Positions 29,356-38,896 of a stretch of 64,000 bases of DNA are shown here, one piece after another. This DNA comes from Leptospira ellinghausenii. GTDB taxonomy: Bacteria; Spirochaetota; Leptospiria; Leptospirales; Leptospiraceae. Numbering within the stretch: position 1 is the first letter of the stretch; the number at the start of each line of letters is the position of its first letter. Under the pieces are notes generated by a model. It ran no database searches, was not told the origin of the DNA, and saw only the letters and a program-made list of their open reading frames with translations. The stretch is from positions 620,001 to 684,000 of the forward strand of contig NZ_BFAZ01000009.1 of the NCBI RefSeq assembly GCF_003114815.1. Reading direction: 5' to 3'. The translations under genes were made by a program, and so were the position numbers.

Positions 29356-31512
29356 TTATTCATCAGCTAACAAATAAACGGTGAACTTGGTTTTCCCAAC
29401 TTCACTTTCGAATTCAATTTTACCGTTCATTTTGTTGATCACTTTTCGACAAATGTCCAATCCTAATCCAACTCCTTCACCCTTCGATTTCGTTGTAAAA
29501 AAAGGTTCAAAAATTCGATCTTGGATATTTTTTGGAATCCCACTTCCATAATCGATAAAGCTGACTTTGATCCAAGGACCCTCATCTTCTATATAAATTT
29601 CAATGATTCCTTCAAATGAAATTGCATACAGGGCATTGTTCAATAAGTTAACCCAAATTAAATTTAAATTATCTCGATTGCCTTTGCACTTCCGATGAGA
29701 TAAAAAATGTTTTTGAACGTTTACTCTGTGGTTGATATTATAATAATAAAGAGTTAGGATCGTTTCGATTTCGGAAACAATATCAATTTTACTTTGATCT
29801 GAATGGGTAAGATCATCAGAAATTAAGTAATTCTTTAATGATTTTACAACATGAGATGATTTTTCGGAAGCAATGGAAATAATAAAACAAGAACGAAAGA
29901 CATTTGCTACTTTTGAACCCATTACTAAAATTTCTTTTTTACGATCACTTTCTAAAATATAACTAAGATGATCGCCTAACAAAAAAGCTGAAGATTCTAT
30001 AATTAAATTTAAGTATTCTTCTCGATCATTTTTTAAATATGTTTGGAAAATTTCCGCATACTCCATTTCTAACTCTTTTTTAAATTCCTTCTCTTTTTTA
30101 CCTATATAAAAAACATTTTGAATATTTTGGAAATCTCTTATCAAAAAATAAAATCGTTCTCGATCTTCATTCGAACATGTATAAAGAAAATTTAAGATTG
30201 TTTGAAATTGATTATGAAAAAAATCACTGATAGAACCATGAGAGGAAACAATCGCACCCAAAGGTGTATTCAATTCATGTGCCATCCCCGCTGTTAAATT
30301 TCCTATGGTCGCTAATTTTTCCCTGGTTAATAACTTTTCTTGTGCCTCTGTCAGTTCTTTTAATTTTGACTCTAAAACAATATTAGTAGAATTCAAAGCA
30401 TCGTTGGAGATCTTTAATTCTCCAGTCCTGAGTAAAACTTCAGATTTTAGGGTTTCCGAATACCGTTTGTTCCATCGATACCTTTGGACCATCCAAGCAA
30501 CTAACACAATACATAACAGTAAAATCAAAATAGAAAAAATCGTGTCGTAATTAGGTTTTGGACTGGCGTTATAGAGAAATCCGCTCAGATCTAAATTTTT
30601 TGGTAACATACCGAAATCTGCATACACTTCATTAATATGTTTCCAACGCCCTTCATACATATATCCCATTTCTACTAGCGATGGTTGGATCAATGGTTCC
30701 ATCTGTTCTGCTTCAAATAATAATTGTTCTTTTGGGATGGAACTGGCATATTTCTCTGAAATTAAATTTACAATCTCTGCTTTATGTTTCATCGCATAGT
30801 CCCAACCACGAAGACTTGCTTCACGGAATTTTTTGACTCTGCTTGGGTTATTTTCTATTTCGAGTTTACTTGTGAATAAATTATCTCCATAAAAATCAAT
30901 ACCTGATGTTCTTGGTGAAAACACCATTAAAGGGAATCCCTTTTTTTCAAGTTCATAGGTTTGAGTTGTAGAATAACCATCCAAGGCATCTACCTTACCT
31001 TCTACTAAATCCAAAAATCGAAAACTATGTTGTAATTGATGGAATTGACTTGGATCTAATTTTTCCTTTTTTAAAAGTGCCAGAATTTCATAAACATGTG
31101 GAGATAACATGATTTTTTTCCCAACCAAATCATGGACAGATTGGTCAGGATGAGTTTTTTTTGTGAACAACACGGTAGGTGAATGTTGGAAAATGACAGC
31201 AATGACAACGATAGGTGTACCAGCATTCCATTGTAGTAGAACTTCGTTTGTCCCTACTCCATAACGTGCTTCTTTTTCGGATACATGTTGGTGTAACCCT
31301 TCTATTCCATTTTTACTTTCATGAATGGAAACATCCAATCCAAGTTCTCTGTAGTATCCTTTTTCAAGCGCAGTATAATACCCTGCAAATTGGAATTGGT
31401 GGTACCATTTTAAATATAAGTCGATATGATCTGAAGCAAAAAGAGGATTTAAATAAGAGAATAAGCCAAAACACAATAAGGTAGATAGAAGTTGTTTGAA
31501 ATTTGGAAACAT
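29356..31512 (-). CDS. Sensor histidine kinase with an NMT1/THI5-like periplasmic binding domain
   Basis: 718 residues. A signal peptide is followed by a roughly 290-residue domain resembling NMT1/THI5-type substrate-binding proteins (LYLKWYHQFQFAGYYTALEKGYY near 31-51, then FGDN-like and TSG segments). One membrane helix lies at about 325-345, then a coiled coil and a histidine kinase with the H-box AHELNTPLGAIV, N-box LNNALYAI and G-box GEGVGLGLDI. A solute-binding domain used as a kinase sensor suggests it detects a small molecule such as a pyrimidine or thiamine precursor; that ligand is a guess. No response regulator is adjacent. Confidence 0.88.
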   Translation of the reverse strand: MFPNFKQLLSTLLCFGLFSYLNPLFASDHIDLYLKWYHQFQFAGYYTALEKGYYRELGLDVSIHESKNGIEGLHQHVSEKEARYGVGTNEVLLQWNAGTPIVVIAVIFQHSPTVLFTKKTHPDQSVHDLVGKKIMLSPHVYEILALLKKEKLDPSQFHQLQHSFRFLDLVEGKVDALDGYSTTQTYELEKKGFPLMVFSPRTSGIDFYGDNLFTSKLEIENNPSRVKKFREASLRGWDYAMKHKAEIVNLISEKYASSIPKEQLLFEAEQMEPLIQPSLVEMGYMYEGRWKHINEVYADFGMLPKNLDLSGFLYNASPKPNYDTIFSILILLLCIVLVAWMVQRYRWNKRYSETLKSEVLLRTGELKISNDALNSTNIVLESKLKELTEAQEKLLTREKLATIGNLTAGMAHELNTPLGAIVSSHGSISDFFHNQFQTILNFLYTCSNEDRERFYFLIRDFQNIQNVFYIGKKEKEFKKELEMEYAEIFQTYLKNDREEYLNLIIESSAFLLGDHLSYILESDRKKEILVMGSKVANVFRSCFIISIASEKSSHVVKSLKNYLISDDLTHSDQSKIDIVSEIETILTLYYYNINHRVNVQKHFLSHRKCKGNRDNLNLIWVNLLNNALYAISFEGIIEIYIEDEGPWIKVSFIDYGSGIPKNIQDRIFEPFFTTKSKGEGVGLGLDICRKVINKMNGKIEFESEVGKTKFTVYLLADE

Positions 31513-31594
31513 TCTAACTTCTCACCACTGTGTCACTTTGTTAGTCGAAAGTGACTTATGATGTTCCCAGCGAGAAAATTTGGCAACTGGTAAA

Positions 31595-32239
31595 TTAATT
31601 TCGGAAGGAATTCTCCTTCCAAATGATCCATTCTGCAACTAAAAAATTGATAAGCCAACCTGCTGCCATCATCAAATCTCTTGGAATCCCTGATGGTTCG
31701 CCACCCACGAAAACAAACCAAGGTAGATGTGTGAATACTTGTGTGCCAGCCCCTAATCCAATCGCATAACCTCGGATCATCCAATGGCTATGGGTTCGGA
31801 AGTTTTTTTGTAAAACAAAAACAAAACCGAGTATGATGCAAATTAACATCCAGATACCGATCACCATTCGAATTCCAAATAACCAATCTCCATCTGTCGG
31901 AACTTTTGGGTATACCCAAGTTAACCAAAGCCCAGTGCCCGCCGTGAGAAGTCCCAAAAATACGAGGATCCTTCCTGAAATTCGGTGCCAACGAAGGTGA
32001 CGGCTTCGAAATCCAGGGGCAAATTGGAGCGATCCTAAAACACTATAAATTAAAACTGCAATGATATGAAGGATTACTGGAATTGGATCATTAAAAAATC
32101 GTTGGTTTTCAACCGTATAACCGGAGCCAGTTGTTAGTTGGAAGATTCGAACTAGTCCCGCGATGCTCGGAACCAAACTGAGAAATAATAAAAAACCGAT
32201 TATCCTATAGTCTTTTTTTGTAGTGGAATTCGTGGGCAT
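31595..32239 (-). CDS. DUF2306-type multi-helix membrane protein
   Basis: 214 residues with about six membrane helices. The pattern of histidines and arginines in loops (RHLRWHRISGRI and THSHWMIRGYAIGLG) resembles DUF2306 membrane proteins, whose function is unknown. The conserved histidines could bind haem, but that is speculation. The gene is single; 187 bp separate it from the chemoreceptor gene. Confidence 0.75.
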   Translation of the reverse strand: MPTNSTTKKDYRIIGFLLFLSLVPSIAGLVRIFQLTTGSGYTVENQRFFNDPIPVILHIIAVLIYSVLGSLQFAPGFRSRHLRWHRISGRILVFLGLLTAGTGLWLTWVYPKVPTDGDWLFGIRMVIGIWMLICIILGFVFVLQKNFRTHSHWMIRGYAIGLGAGTQVFTHLPWFVFVGGEPSGIPRDLMMAAGWLINFLVAEWIIWKENSFRN

Positions 32240-32426
32240 ATGGATTCATTACTGAAATTAATTTCTAAAACGGCAAGAAGGAAATAGAATCTTAAAAACA
32301 AATAATTTCTCTCCCATCTAACCCCATGAATATAAAATGAAAGAATGGTACTGATGTCTGTCGAGTCTCCTAAGTAATTTAGAAAAGTTGGTTACCATCA
32401 CTTCACAAAATATAGATTCCTTTTTT

Positions 32427-34475
32427 TTAATCAACACTCGTTTCAAACGAATTGGCAATCGTTGAAATCGTTTTTGCCACACTACTAATCGTGACACTTA
32501 CTCGGTTTAGATCTTCCGAACTTTGAGCAAGTTCCTGGGCACTACCTGAAAGAGAATTCACACTGACGACCATATCTTCTGAAGTTCGTTTTTGTTCTTG
32601 GCAAGATGTTTCGATTGATTCTGCCAATAATTGAAGTTCTTTAAGTTCGTGAGATACATTGGTTAAACTATTTGATTGTGATGAAATTTCTCCCTTTAGC
32701 TTTTCAACACCTGTTTGTATCCGATTAGATTGGCCAACAATTTCATTCAAAACTTTTACTGTATCATTCACATGATTCACACCAATCGTGACTGCAGAAT
32801 CACTCTTCGCAATTAAAGTCATAATATTCTTTACAGATGCTCTTGTTTTATCAGCAAGTTTTGAGATCTCTTCCGCTACTACTGCAAAACCTCTTCCTGC
32901 ATCACCAGCTCGAGCAGCCTCGATACTTGCATTGAGCGCAAGTAAATTTGTTTGTTCAGAGATATCAGTGATCAAATCTACAATCCCAGAAATTTCTTTT
33001 GTCACCACTCGGATTTCTTCCATTGAATTATCCGTACTTCGGATCGATAAATTTCCATTATCCGCCAATTTAGTTGATGCAACAGCTTCAATTGATAACT
33101 GATTGAGTTCTTTTTCAATATTCACAATGGAATATTCGATATTTCGAATTTCTTCTGCAATTTTAGCAATGTTTTTGGTTTCATCAGAGATAGATCCAAA
33201 CATAACTTCAAAGGAAGAAGATAATTCTTCTAATGAAGCAGCTGCTTCTTCCGAAGTGGAAGCGAGTCCAGATGCATTATCAGACACCGATAGAGCATCG
33301 TGTTTTAATTGGTCTGAACTTTTTTCAACTTGGTTAACTGAATGTTTCAGTTGCACAATGATATCATGCAATTGGTTTACAAAACGATTGATGGAACCTG
33401 AAATTTCGCCAATTTCATTCTCACCAAACGAAGGTAATTTTTTTGTTAGATCTGCATCTCCACTCGATAATTCCTCAACTTTCGTTAAAACAGTTTTTAA
33501 AGGTATGTTGATACTTTTAAAGATAAGAAAAATCAGAAGTATGGATAGACTTAGTGCCAACACAAGAATGAGGAGATTAACCAACCGGTGGAATTTCTGT
33601 TCAGACAAACGATCCTTAATTATGTTTTCAAAAACCAAAATGGAAAAATTTTGAATTTCCGATCCTAAAAATGTTCCCTTATGTATGATGTTGAATAATT
33701 CATCGGATGAATCAGGTTTGTTCACTTCTGTTATCAATATTTTTTTCAATTCATCAACATATGCATTACAAGCTTGGTTTGTTTGGTCTATGTTTTTTTG
33801 AATCTTCTCTTGATATGTTGGCGCATTCTCCATTGTTTTTTTATAAGAACTTGTTATATTGATACAAATGTTCTCAATCGCATTGATTGATATGATTGAT
33901 TTTGTATAACTGATATTCGAAAAGGTTTTTCGTTTTCGATTTTCTCCTAGGTATTCATCTCTAATTAATTCTTTTAATTGGCCGACATGTTTCCATAACA
34001 TGGGAATTTGAAACAGAATGATATCCATTTGGTAATAGGATTCCAGTTTTGGATCCAATATCAAATTGGAATGGTCTCCAATCTTTACAGCTAAGTCTTG
34101 TGTATCTTCCAAAAAATTGCGAGTTGTTTCTTGGTCAAATCGTTCGTGAGTTAAATACGTATTCCATTTTTGGATTTGTTTTGAATCTTCAGAAAGGATT
34201 CCTGATTTAAGGATTGTAGCCTTGCCTTCTTCCATCACAGGTTTTAAATCATCTACATTCTCATTCCCAATTTTGAATTTCGGCAATGCAACTTTAAATG
34301 CAAAATAAACAGGTTTGATGATCTCGATACCTTTCTGTTCTTTCGCTGAGAAATCAATTTCCTTGTTTTGTGATTGAATGTACAAAACGAGGACAATTAG
34401 TAAAAACAAAAGGATCGGAAGAGGTAAAAGGATCAGTCTGAGTCGAATGGATATATTGGAAAAATAAGAATGCAT
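32427..34475 (-). CDS. Methyl-accepting chemotaxis protein
   Basis: 682 residues. Membrane helices lie at about 11-29 and 300-320, around a roughly 270-residue helical sensor of four-helix-bundle character. HAMP follows (about 320-375), then the signalling domain with the tip [21 protein letters not shown]. The signalling domain closely resembles that of the receptor at 13633-15408, suggesting the two use the same array. It is an orphan gene next to the repeat-rich accessory region. Confidence 0.92.
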   Translation of the reverse strand: MHSYFSNISIRLRLILLPLPILLFLLIVLVLYIQSQNKEIDFSAKEQKGIEIIKPVYFAFKVALPKFKIGNENVDDLKPVMEEGKATILKSGILSEDSKQIQKWNTYLTHERFDQETTRNFLEDTQDLAVKIGDHSNLILDPKLESYYQMDIILFQIPMLWKHVGQLKELIRDEYLGENRKRKTFSNISYTKSIISINAIENICINITSSYKKTMENAPTYQEKIQKNIDQTNQACNAYVDELKKILITEVNKPDSSDELFNIIHKGTFLGSEIQNFSILVFENIIKDRLSEQKFHRLVNLLILVLALSLSILLIFLIFKSINIPLKTVLTKVEELSSGDADLTKKLPSFGENEIGEISGSINRFVNQLHDIIVQLKHSVNQVEKSSDQLKHDALSVSDNASGLASTSEEAAASLEELSSSFEVMFGSISDETKNIAKIAEEIRNIEYSIVNIEKELNQLSIEAVASTKLADNGNLSIRSTDNSMEEIRVVTKEISGIVDLITDISEQTNLLALNASIEAARAGDAGRGFAVVAEEISKLADKTRASVKNIMTLIAKSDSAVTIGVNHVNDTVKVLNEIVGQSNRIQTGVEKLKGEISSQSNSLTNVSHELKELQLLAESIETSCQEQKRTSEDMVVSVNSLSGSAQELAQSSEDLNRVSVTISSVAKTISTIANSFETSVD

Positions 34476-34872
34476 TGGAGTGATTTCCCTCTTTCAGTAG
34501 TATGCAGTTTATTACCTCTAGAGAATTAGAAAATAAAATAATATCGAATTCGAAAATTATGAAATCAATTTAATGCCTATCCCTCTCCCTAATTTTCAAA
34601 ATTCGGTGTAAGTACTAATTCTAAAAGAATATGTCATAAATATGCACACCACAAACCAATGAATACGAATGCAGAGATTGAAAGAAAAAGTTTAATACGT
34701 ATTTATGGAATCAATTTGCAACGATTCTTCGCTTCAATCCTTGCGATTTTGCCCCATCACAGCTCGGTTATTTATGTGCAAGGAAACTAGCAGTGGTTGA
34801 GTACTTAGCAAGTGCCTTAAGGTAAGTTTTTTGGTTATAACTTTCAATTTATGATTCGGCCTTGTAGTTGGT
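34476..34872. other. 397-bp gap with no supported gene
   Basis: A 43-codon frame at 34659-34790 has no recognisable product or good ribosome binding site. A short segment near 34728-34750 resembles one arm of the palindromic repeat of copies A-C. The receptor promoter should lie in the 34476-34600 part. Nothing else was seen. Confidence 0.4.
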
Positions 34873-35834
34873 CTATATTCCACAACTTCTAGTAATTGCT
34901 ATCAGTTTGTATTTAGCTCTCAAATAACAAAATACTCTATCGATTTCATTTTGCGATAATGCAGAATCGAAATAGAAAAACTCCGCTATATCACCATCTA
35001 AATTGCCGTTAGAAAGGGATCCAACTGTGCCTGTCACATAACTTTGAATATTGGAAGTTGCATTCCCTTTTGAGTCACCGTTCCAATATTCTTGCCAACT
35101 AACAGTAGCATTCTGAACACTGGCAATTGCGATAAAAGTGGTGACAGGTATGGAATTTACAGATGGAGGAGTTAGTCCAGACCCATTTCTCCAAAGAAAC
35201 AATTCATTTCCCGGTGAGGCACCAATATTGACCTCTCTTCCATTTGCAGGACCAACTAAAAGTAAATTTGTCGCAGGATGAACTTCTGGCATTCGAAATA
35301 CTAAAAAAAAAACGATCCACTGTTAATAGATGAAAATCCAGTTCCACCGCTGTAACTCATCGAAGTCAATGATGCTTGTGAAAAATTGAGAGCTGGAAGA
35401 CCATTCACTTGATTCAATCTATACATTGGTTGTCTTGTGGGGTAAGTTACTTGCGTAAGATGATTTCCTTTTCCGCTAAAATCATTCCAGGTTTGAACAT
35501 TTGCACCATCAGATAAATTAAGAATGTCTGCCTTGAACCAAAGTACTAAAGATGAACCTCCATAGGTTCTTGGAGCAGTAAGAGTGACAGTATAATCCTT
35601 ACTTGTACCATCGGTAGCAGTCACCGTATAAACAAGATTTGACGAAAACGAATTTGAGGTTACCTCACTCGTCTGCGTTACGTTACCTATCGAAACACTT
35701 TCCCCTGTAGTAGTAAATTTAGCAACTAACGGAGTAAAAGACGAGAGAGTATCAGAAACGAGACTTATATTCGTATCTGAGATAATTCCAAATATTCGTA
35801 ATGATGGAATTGAGTATCGATCGATGCCAAACAA
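34873..35834 (-). pseudogene. Frameshifted and N-terminally truncated LamG/cadherin-like surface protein
   Basis: Two frames (35301-35834, then 34873-35292) join into one protein if a single base is added at a run of ten T on the minus strand (35303-35312). The first part ends with a cadherin-like or DUF5018-like segment (VTATDGTSKDYTVTLTAP). The rest is a concanavalin/LamG-type sandwich (LVLWFKADI, WNDFSGKGNHL, AEFFYFDSALSQNEI). There is no signal peptide, and an in-frame stop lies just before the first possible start (a TTG), so the front end is missing. It is probably the remnant of a larger exported adhesin-like protein. Confidence 0.75.
35303..35312 (-). repeat. Homopolymer tract at the frameshift
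   Basis: Ten T on the coding strand. Eleven would continue the frame as Phe-Phe-Phe-Leu-Val-Phe-Arg into the downstream half. It is a slippage-prone site and either a mutation, a phase-variation switch or a sequencing error. Confidence 0.75.
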
Positions 35835-36043
35835 TTTGAAACTTTATCATTTAACACCGCCCACAATCTCTCTCTAATTTTTCGATCGTTTATCGCTACT
35901 AAAATAAGAAGGTTTTCATGGAATACTTGATGAACTTCCCATTATTGAAAGTGGACTGAATTGAAGGCGAATCTATTTTTGCAAAAAATTTCCTAAATTG
36001 AGAAAATTTGGTTGAAGTTGAAGTATGTCCGAAGCACCACCAT
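35835..36043. other. Non-coding stretch before the repeat cluster
   Basis: No gene, RNA or hairpin of note is visible. It is AT-rich and probably contains debris of the missing front of the LamG-like gene. Confidence 0.35.
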
Positions 36044-36117
36044 TTAACGCCAATTAGGCAAGGTGTCTTGCCAAATTGGCTACTCGAACTCTATCGCAAA
36101 ATCGTTCGAATCCCGAT
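36044..36117. repeat. 74-bp direct repeat, copy 1
   Basis: Identical over 74 bp to 36427-36500. It contains a strong hairpin: GCCAATT-A-GGCAAG, loop GTGT, CTTGCC-A-AATTGGC, a 13-pair stem with one A/A mismatch. It ends TTCGAATCCCGAT. It shows no coding character. Confidence 0.9.
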
Positions 36118-36184
36118 ACCGTTGATTCTTAAGTAACTTCCGTACTTGCACACAAATTCCCAAATGAAGTTCGATTTCTTTTTG

Positions 36185-36283
36185 AAAAAATGGTTCGGGC
36201 GCCGCAAAGCATCCACGGATGGATGCGAGCGGGAGCTTTGGCCATGGAGGGCCAAGCGAACGCAAGGCGACCAAACCATTTTT
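36185..36283. repeat. Imperfect palindromic element of about 100 bp
   Basis: Outer arms AAAAAATGGTT and AACCATTTTT enclose nested hairpins, including GCATCCA/TGGATGC around CGGA and TTGGCC/GGCCAA. It is GC-rich compared with flanks and has the look of a non-autonomous repeat or a structured RNA. It lies between the two 74-bp repeats. Confidence 0.55.
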
Positions 36284-36317
36284 ACAAAAAGTATATTCGT
36301 TGAAGGGGAAATTTACA

Positions 36318-36336
36318 AGTGGGTGGATGACGGGAT
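36318..36336. repeat. Copy of the tRNA-His 3' end
   Basis: Nineteen bases identical to 36554-36572, which covers the last 15 bases of the tRNA-His gene plus four beyond it. Same orientation, 236 bp away. Duplications of tRNA 3' ends are the usual trace of site-specific integration. Confidence 0.7.
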
Positions 36337-36349
36337 GTCGCCTTACGCG

Positions 36350-36370
36350 GATTTTCCATCGTGGAAAATC
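36350..36370. repeat. Perfect 9-bp palindrome
   Basis: GATTTTCCA and TGGAAAATC around TCG. No T run follows, so it is more likely a repeat component than a terminator. Confidence 0.5.
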
Positions 36371-36426
36371 TCGCTCCAGGCCGTCTTTTGCGAGCCCTCG
36401 CACTTCCTGTGCTCGGTCGTTCTCGC

Positions 36427-36500
36427 TTAACGCCAATTAGGCAAGGTGTCTTGCCAAATTGGCTACTCGAACTCTATCGCAAAATCGTTCGAATCCCGAT
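36427..36500. repeat. 74-bp direct repeat, copy 2
   Basis: Identical to 36044-36117, including the GCCAATT...AATTGGC hairpin. It lies 57 bp beyond the 3' end of tRNA-His. In reverse orientation the hairpin could serve as a terminator for the tRNA operon, but no T run is present. Confidence 0.9.
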
Positions 36501-36557
36501 GGGTTTGTTTCTTATGGAAATGATTTGGAGTTTGAATCGCCGAAGGCGATTTTAGTG

Positions 36558-36630
36558 GGTGGATGACGGGATTCGAACCCGCGACGACCGGTACCACAAA
36601 CCGGGGCTCTACCGCTGAACTACATCCACC
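36558..36630 (-). tRNA. tRNA-His (GTG)
   Basis: The minus strand folds into a cloverleaf: extra G at -1, acceptor GTGGATG/CATCCAC, anticodon loop TTGTGGT giving GTG, and T arm GCGGG-TTCGAAT-CCCGT. Discriminator is C, which pairs with G-1 as expected for tRNA-His. CCA is not encoded. It is the last of three tRNAs on this strand. Confidence 0.95.
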
Positions 36631-36647
36631 GTTTCTAGAACAATCAT

Positions 36648-36721
36648 CGACCCGAGAGGGATTCGAACCCCCGACCAACTGCTTAGAAGGCAGTTGCTCT
36701 ATCCAGCTGAGCTACCGGGTC
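36648..36721 (-). tRNA. tRNA-Arg (TCT)
   Basis: Cloverleaf on the minus strand with acceptor GACCCGG/TCGGGTC, anticodon loop CTTCTAA (anticodon TCT) and T loop TTCGAAT. It lies 17 bp from each neighbouring tRNA, so the three are probably processed from one transcript. Confidence 0.95.
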
Positions 36722-36738
36722 AGATAGAACCAACTGAT

Positions 36739-36810
36739 TCGGGATGACAGGATTTGAACCTGCGACCCTCTGTACCCAAAACAGATGCGCTACCACTGCG
36801 CTACATCCCG
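36739..36810 (-). tRNA. tRNA-Pro (TGG)
   Basis: Cloverleaf on the minus strand with acceptor CGGGATG/CATCCCG, anticodon loop TTTGGGT (anticodon TGG) and T loop TTCAAAT. First of the three-tRNA group in transcription order; it follows the TPR gene on the same strand by about 60 bp. Confidence 0.95.
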
Positions 36811-36869
36811 AGAAAGTCCTTGAAACACCAGTGTTTTTGGAAGAAGGACTGTGTCAACAAAAGGGAGAT

Positions 36870-37541
36870 TTATTTCTTCAGGTTCTTGAGCCTTTCGAGG
36901 AGGACTGGGTGGTTTGGGTTCTTTTGTAAGGCCTTACGATATGCCTTCCAAGCTTCTTCTGGTTTCCCATTCGTTTGCAAAAAATACCCAAAACTATCCA
37001 AATAGGCCGGATTATTCGGATCCAACTCTAAGGCTTTTTTTAAGGAACGAATGGCTTCTGCTCTTTCCTCCGCTGTCAGTTTTTTTTTCAGAGCGAGTAA
37101 ATAACCAAGCGAATTCAAACTATTTTTATAATCAGGATTGGCTTTTAAAATCCTTCTATGGATGGAGATCGCATCTTCCAAACGGTGGGTGTATTCATAT
37201 ACATGGGCTAAAAACGAGAGGAGTTTGGCATCATCGATCGCAATTTGTAATCGTTCTTTGATGATCCCTTCCGCAGATTCCCATTCTTTGAGTTCCACAA
37301 GGGAAAACACTTTTAACCGGTACACATTGTCCAGTTCGATAAAACCTGGGTATTCACTTAAGATCCGATCTAAAACTTGGATTGTCTTTTTAAAGTTTTT
37401 GGTTTGGAAACAACACAAAGCAAAATTGTATAAGAGGATAGGATCTTCTGGATTTTGCAACAATGCTTGGTCGAGAAGGTTTAAGGCCATGGCATAATTG
37501 CCTTTGTTCATATAAGAAAGGTAATCGTTGTCTACTGCCAT
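36870..37541 (-). CDS. TPR-repeat protein
   Basis: 223 residues built almost wholly of TPR units: clear ones at about 10-40, 40-75, 110-140, 150-185 and 185-220 (for example AIRSLKKALELDPNNPAYLDSFGYFL). No signal peptide, so cytoplasmic. It is last in the sppA-Yip1-surE-TPR group and lies 5 bp downstream of surE. It would act as a protein-protein adaptor; the partner is unknown. Confidence 0.85.
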   Translation of the reverse strand: MAVDNDYLSYMNKGNYAMALNLLDQALLQNPEDPILLYNFALCCFQTKNFKKTIQVLDRILSEYPGFIELDNVYRLKVFSLVELKEWESAEGIIKERLQIAIDDAKLLSFLAHVYEYTHRLEDAISIHRRILKANPDYKNSLNSLGYLLALKKKLTAEERAEAIRSLKKALELDPNNPAYLDSFGYFLQTNGKPEEAWKAYRKALQKNPNHPVLLERLKNLKK

Positions 37542-37546
37542 AGGTT

Positions 37547-38287
37547 TTATTTGGATTGTAATTCCTTCAGACGATTTTTTTCTGTTAGGTCCAATTGGAT
37601 CGGTGTGACAGGGATTTTTCCTTGGTAATACGCTTCAAAGTCTGTGCCTGTTTCTTCATCATGTCCAAGTAAACTTCCGTTTAACTGAAATTCGCTGACA
37701 CCTTCAATGATTTGTTTTTTCTCATACTTTTCGGAATAACGACGACGCCCGAGTCTTGTAAAAACAAGTTCACTTATGGTTCCCGTTCCACTGACTTCAG
37801 GAGGAAAATTCAAATTCCATATTTCTCCGGATTGGATTTGGGATTTATATTTTTCTAAGAAAGTTAACACAAGTTCGGCTTCTTTTTCATACCCATCTTC
37901 TGGATCAATGCGACCAGAACTCACAGCAAGAGAAGGGATACCATGTAAGGCACCATGTTTTGCCGCACCAACTGTCCCTGAATAATGCACATCATATCCC
38001 ATGTTCACTCCTCTGTTGATCCCAGAGATGACAAAGTCAATTTTAGGAAATATGTCTGCATACAAACCAATGTTCACACAATCCACTGGGAAACCATCAG
38101 CGATGTAATGGTTATCATTGATCCGCTCTACTCTCATCCCTTGGAAAACAGTCAGTGCCATGGAAGTCACTGATCGTTCTTTGAGAGGAGCAATGAGGTA
38201 TGTTTTGTAAGATTTGCCGAGGACTCGTTCCAAAGCTTTGATACCGGCGGAAGAGATTCCGTCGTCATTTGTGATGAGTAAATTCAA
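37547..38287 (-). CDS. surE: 5'/3'-nucleotidase SurE
   Basis: 246 residues. The SurE signature MNLLITNDDGISSAGI places the metal-binding pair at Asp8-Asp9. SVTSMALTV, DGFPVDCVNIG, VISGINRGVNMGYDVHYSGTVGAA and the LNFPP motif are also present. It dephosphorylates nucleoside monophosphates and polyphosphates during stress. It abuts the Yip1-like gene with no gap. Confidence 0.95.
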   Translation of the reverse strand: MNLLITNDDGISSAGIKALERVLGKSYKTYLIAPLKERSVTSMALTVFQGMRVERINDNHYIADGFPVDCVNIGLYADIFPKIDFVISGINRGVNMGYDVHYSGTVGAAKHGALHGIPSLAVSSGRIDPEDGYEKEAELVLTFLEKYKSQIQSGEIWNLNFPPEVSGTGTISELVFTRLGRRRYSEKYEKKQIIEGVSEFQLNGSLLGHDEETGTDFEAYYQGKIPVTPIQLDLTEKNRLKELQSK

Positions 38288-38896
38288 TTAAAAACCGCCT
38301 GATACCGATTGCAGGACACTTGTTGCTGTGTACAAATTCATTAAAAATGGAAACAAAATGGTTAATCCCAATGCATAAAAGGAAAAACGAATCGAATCCC
38401 GATTTTTTAGTTCATAAATGGATTTGAGTCCACGTGCAATGACCAAACCATACAATACAATGAATGTAAGTAATAAAAAAAATCCTGAACCCACACCTGA
38501 TAATCCAAGCGCATGGATCACAATACATATAGGAGCAAATAACAAAAATAATACGGTGGCGTGCCTTGCAAACATCACAAGGAACAATAGTTTTTGTGAT
38601 CTTCCTTTCTTTTGCACATAATAATCAGCAACCAGTGAATAAAAAAATGGAAAAAATCGAAACAAAATCAAATTTGCAATAAATCCAAAAAACAAAAACG
38701 ACAAGGTAGAAACTGTATAAGGTGCAGATAAAATGCTCATCCCCACTGACAACGACAAGGCGGACAAAATGGAAAACAACCAACTGGAACTTGGACTTAG
38801 GGCAAAAGGAATTTCTTTTACTTCTTCTGAATAACGGAGTGGGTCGAGAAAGACCAACTCCAATGTATCTACCAAATCAAAGAAAAAATCTCTCAT
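38288..38896 (-). CDS. Yip1-like multi-helix membrane protein
   Basis: 202 residues. After a short N-terminal soluble segment ([13 protein letters not shown]) come five membrane helices. The layout resembles bacterial Yip1/YIF1-type proteins. No catalytic motif. Its start overlaps the sppA stop by 4 bp (ATGA) and its stop abuts surE, so it is firmly part of this operon. Function unknown. Confidence 0.7.
   Translation of the reverse strand: MRDFFFDLVDTLELVFLDPLRYSEEVKEIPFALSPSSSWLFSILSALSLSVGMSILSAPYTVSTLSFLFFGFIANLILFRFFPFFYSLVADYYVQKKGRSQKLLFLVMFARHATVLFLLFAPICIVIHALGLSGVGSGFFLLLTFIVLYGLVIARGLKSIYELKNRDSIRFSFYALGLTILFPFLMNLYTATSVLQSVSGGF

Noticed and set aside
34659..34790. 43-codon frame upstream of the chemoreceptor gene
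   Set aside because: It has no clear ribosome binding site, no recognisable product and lies in a gap with other debris.
36044..36117. tRNA fragment in the 74-bp repeat because of TTCGAATCCCG
   Set aside because: The bases on either side of TTCGAAT do not form a five-pair T stem and no other tRNA arm is present.
36080..36436. 118-residue frame on the minus strand across the repeat cluster
   Set aside because: It runs through the palindromes and ends inside the 74-bp repeat. The same C-terminal residues recur in a second frame at 36463-36678, which crosses the tRNA-His gene. Both are artefacts of repeats.
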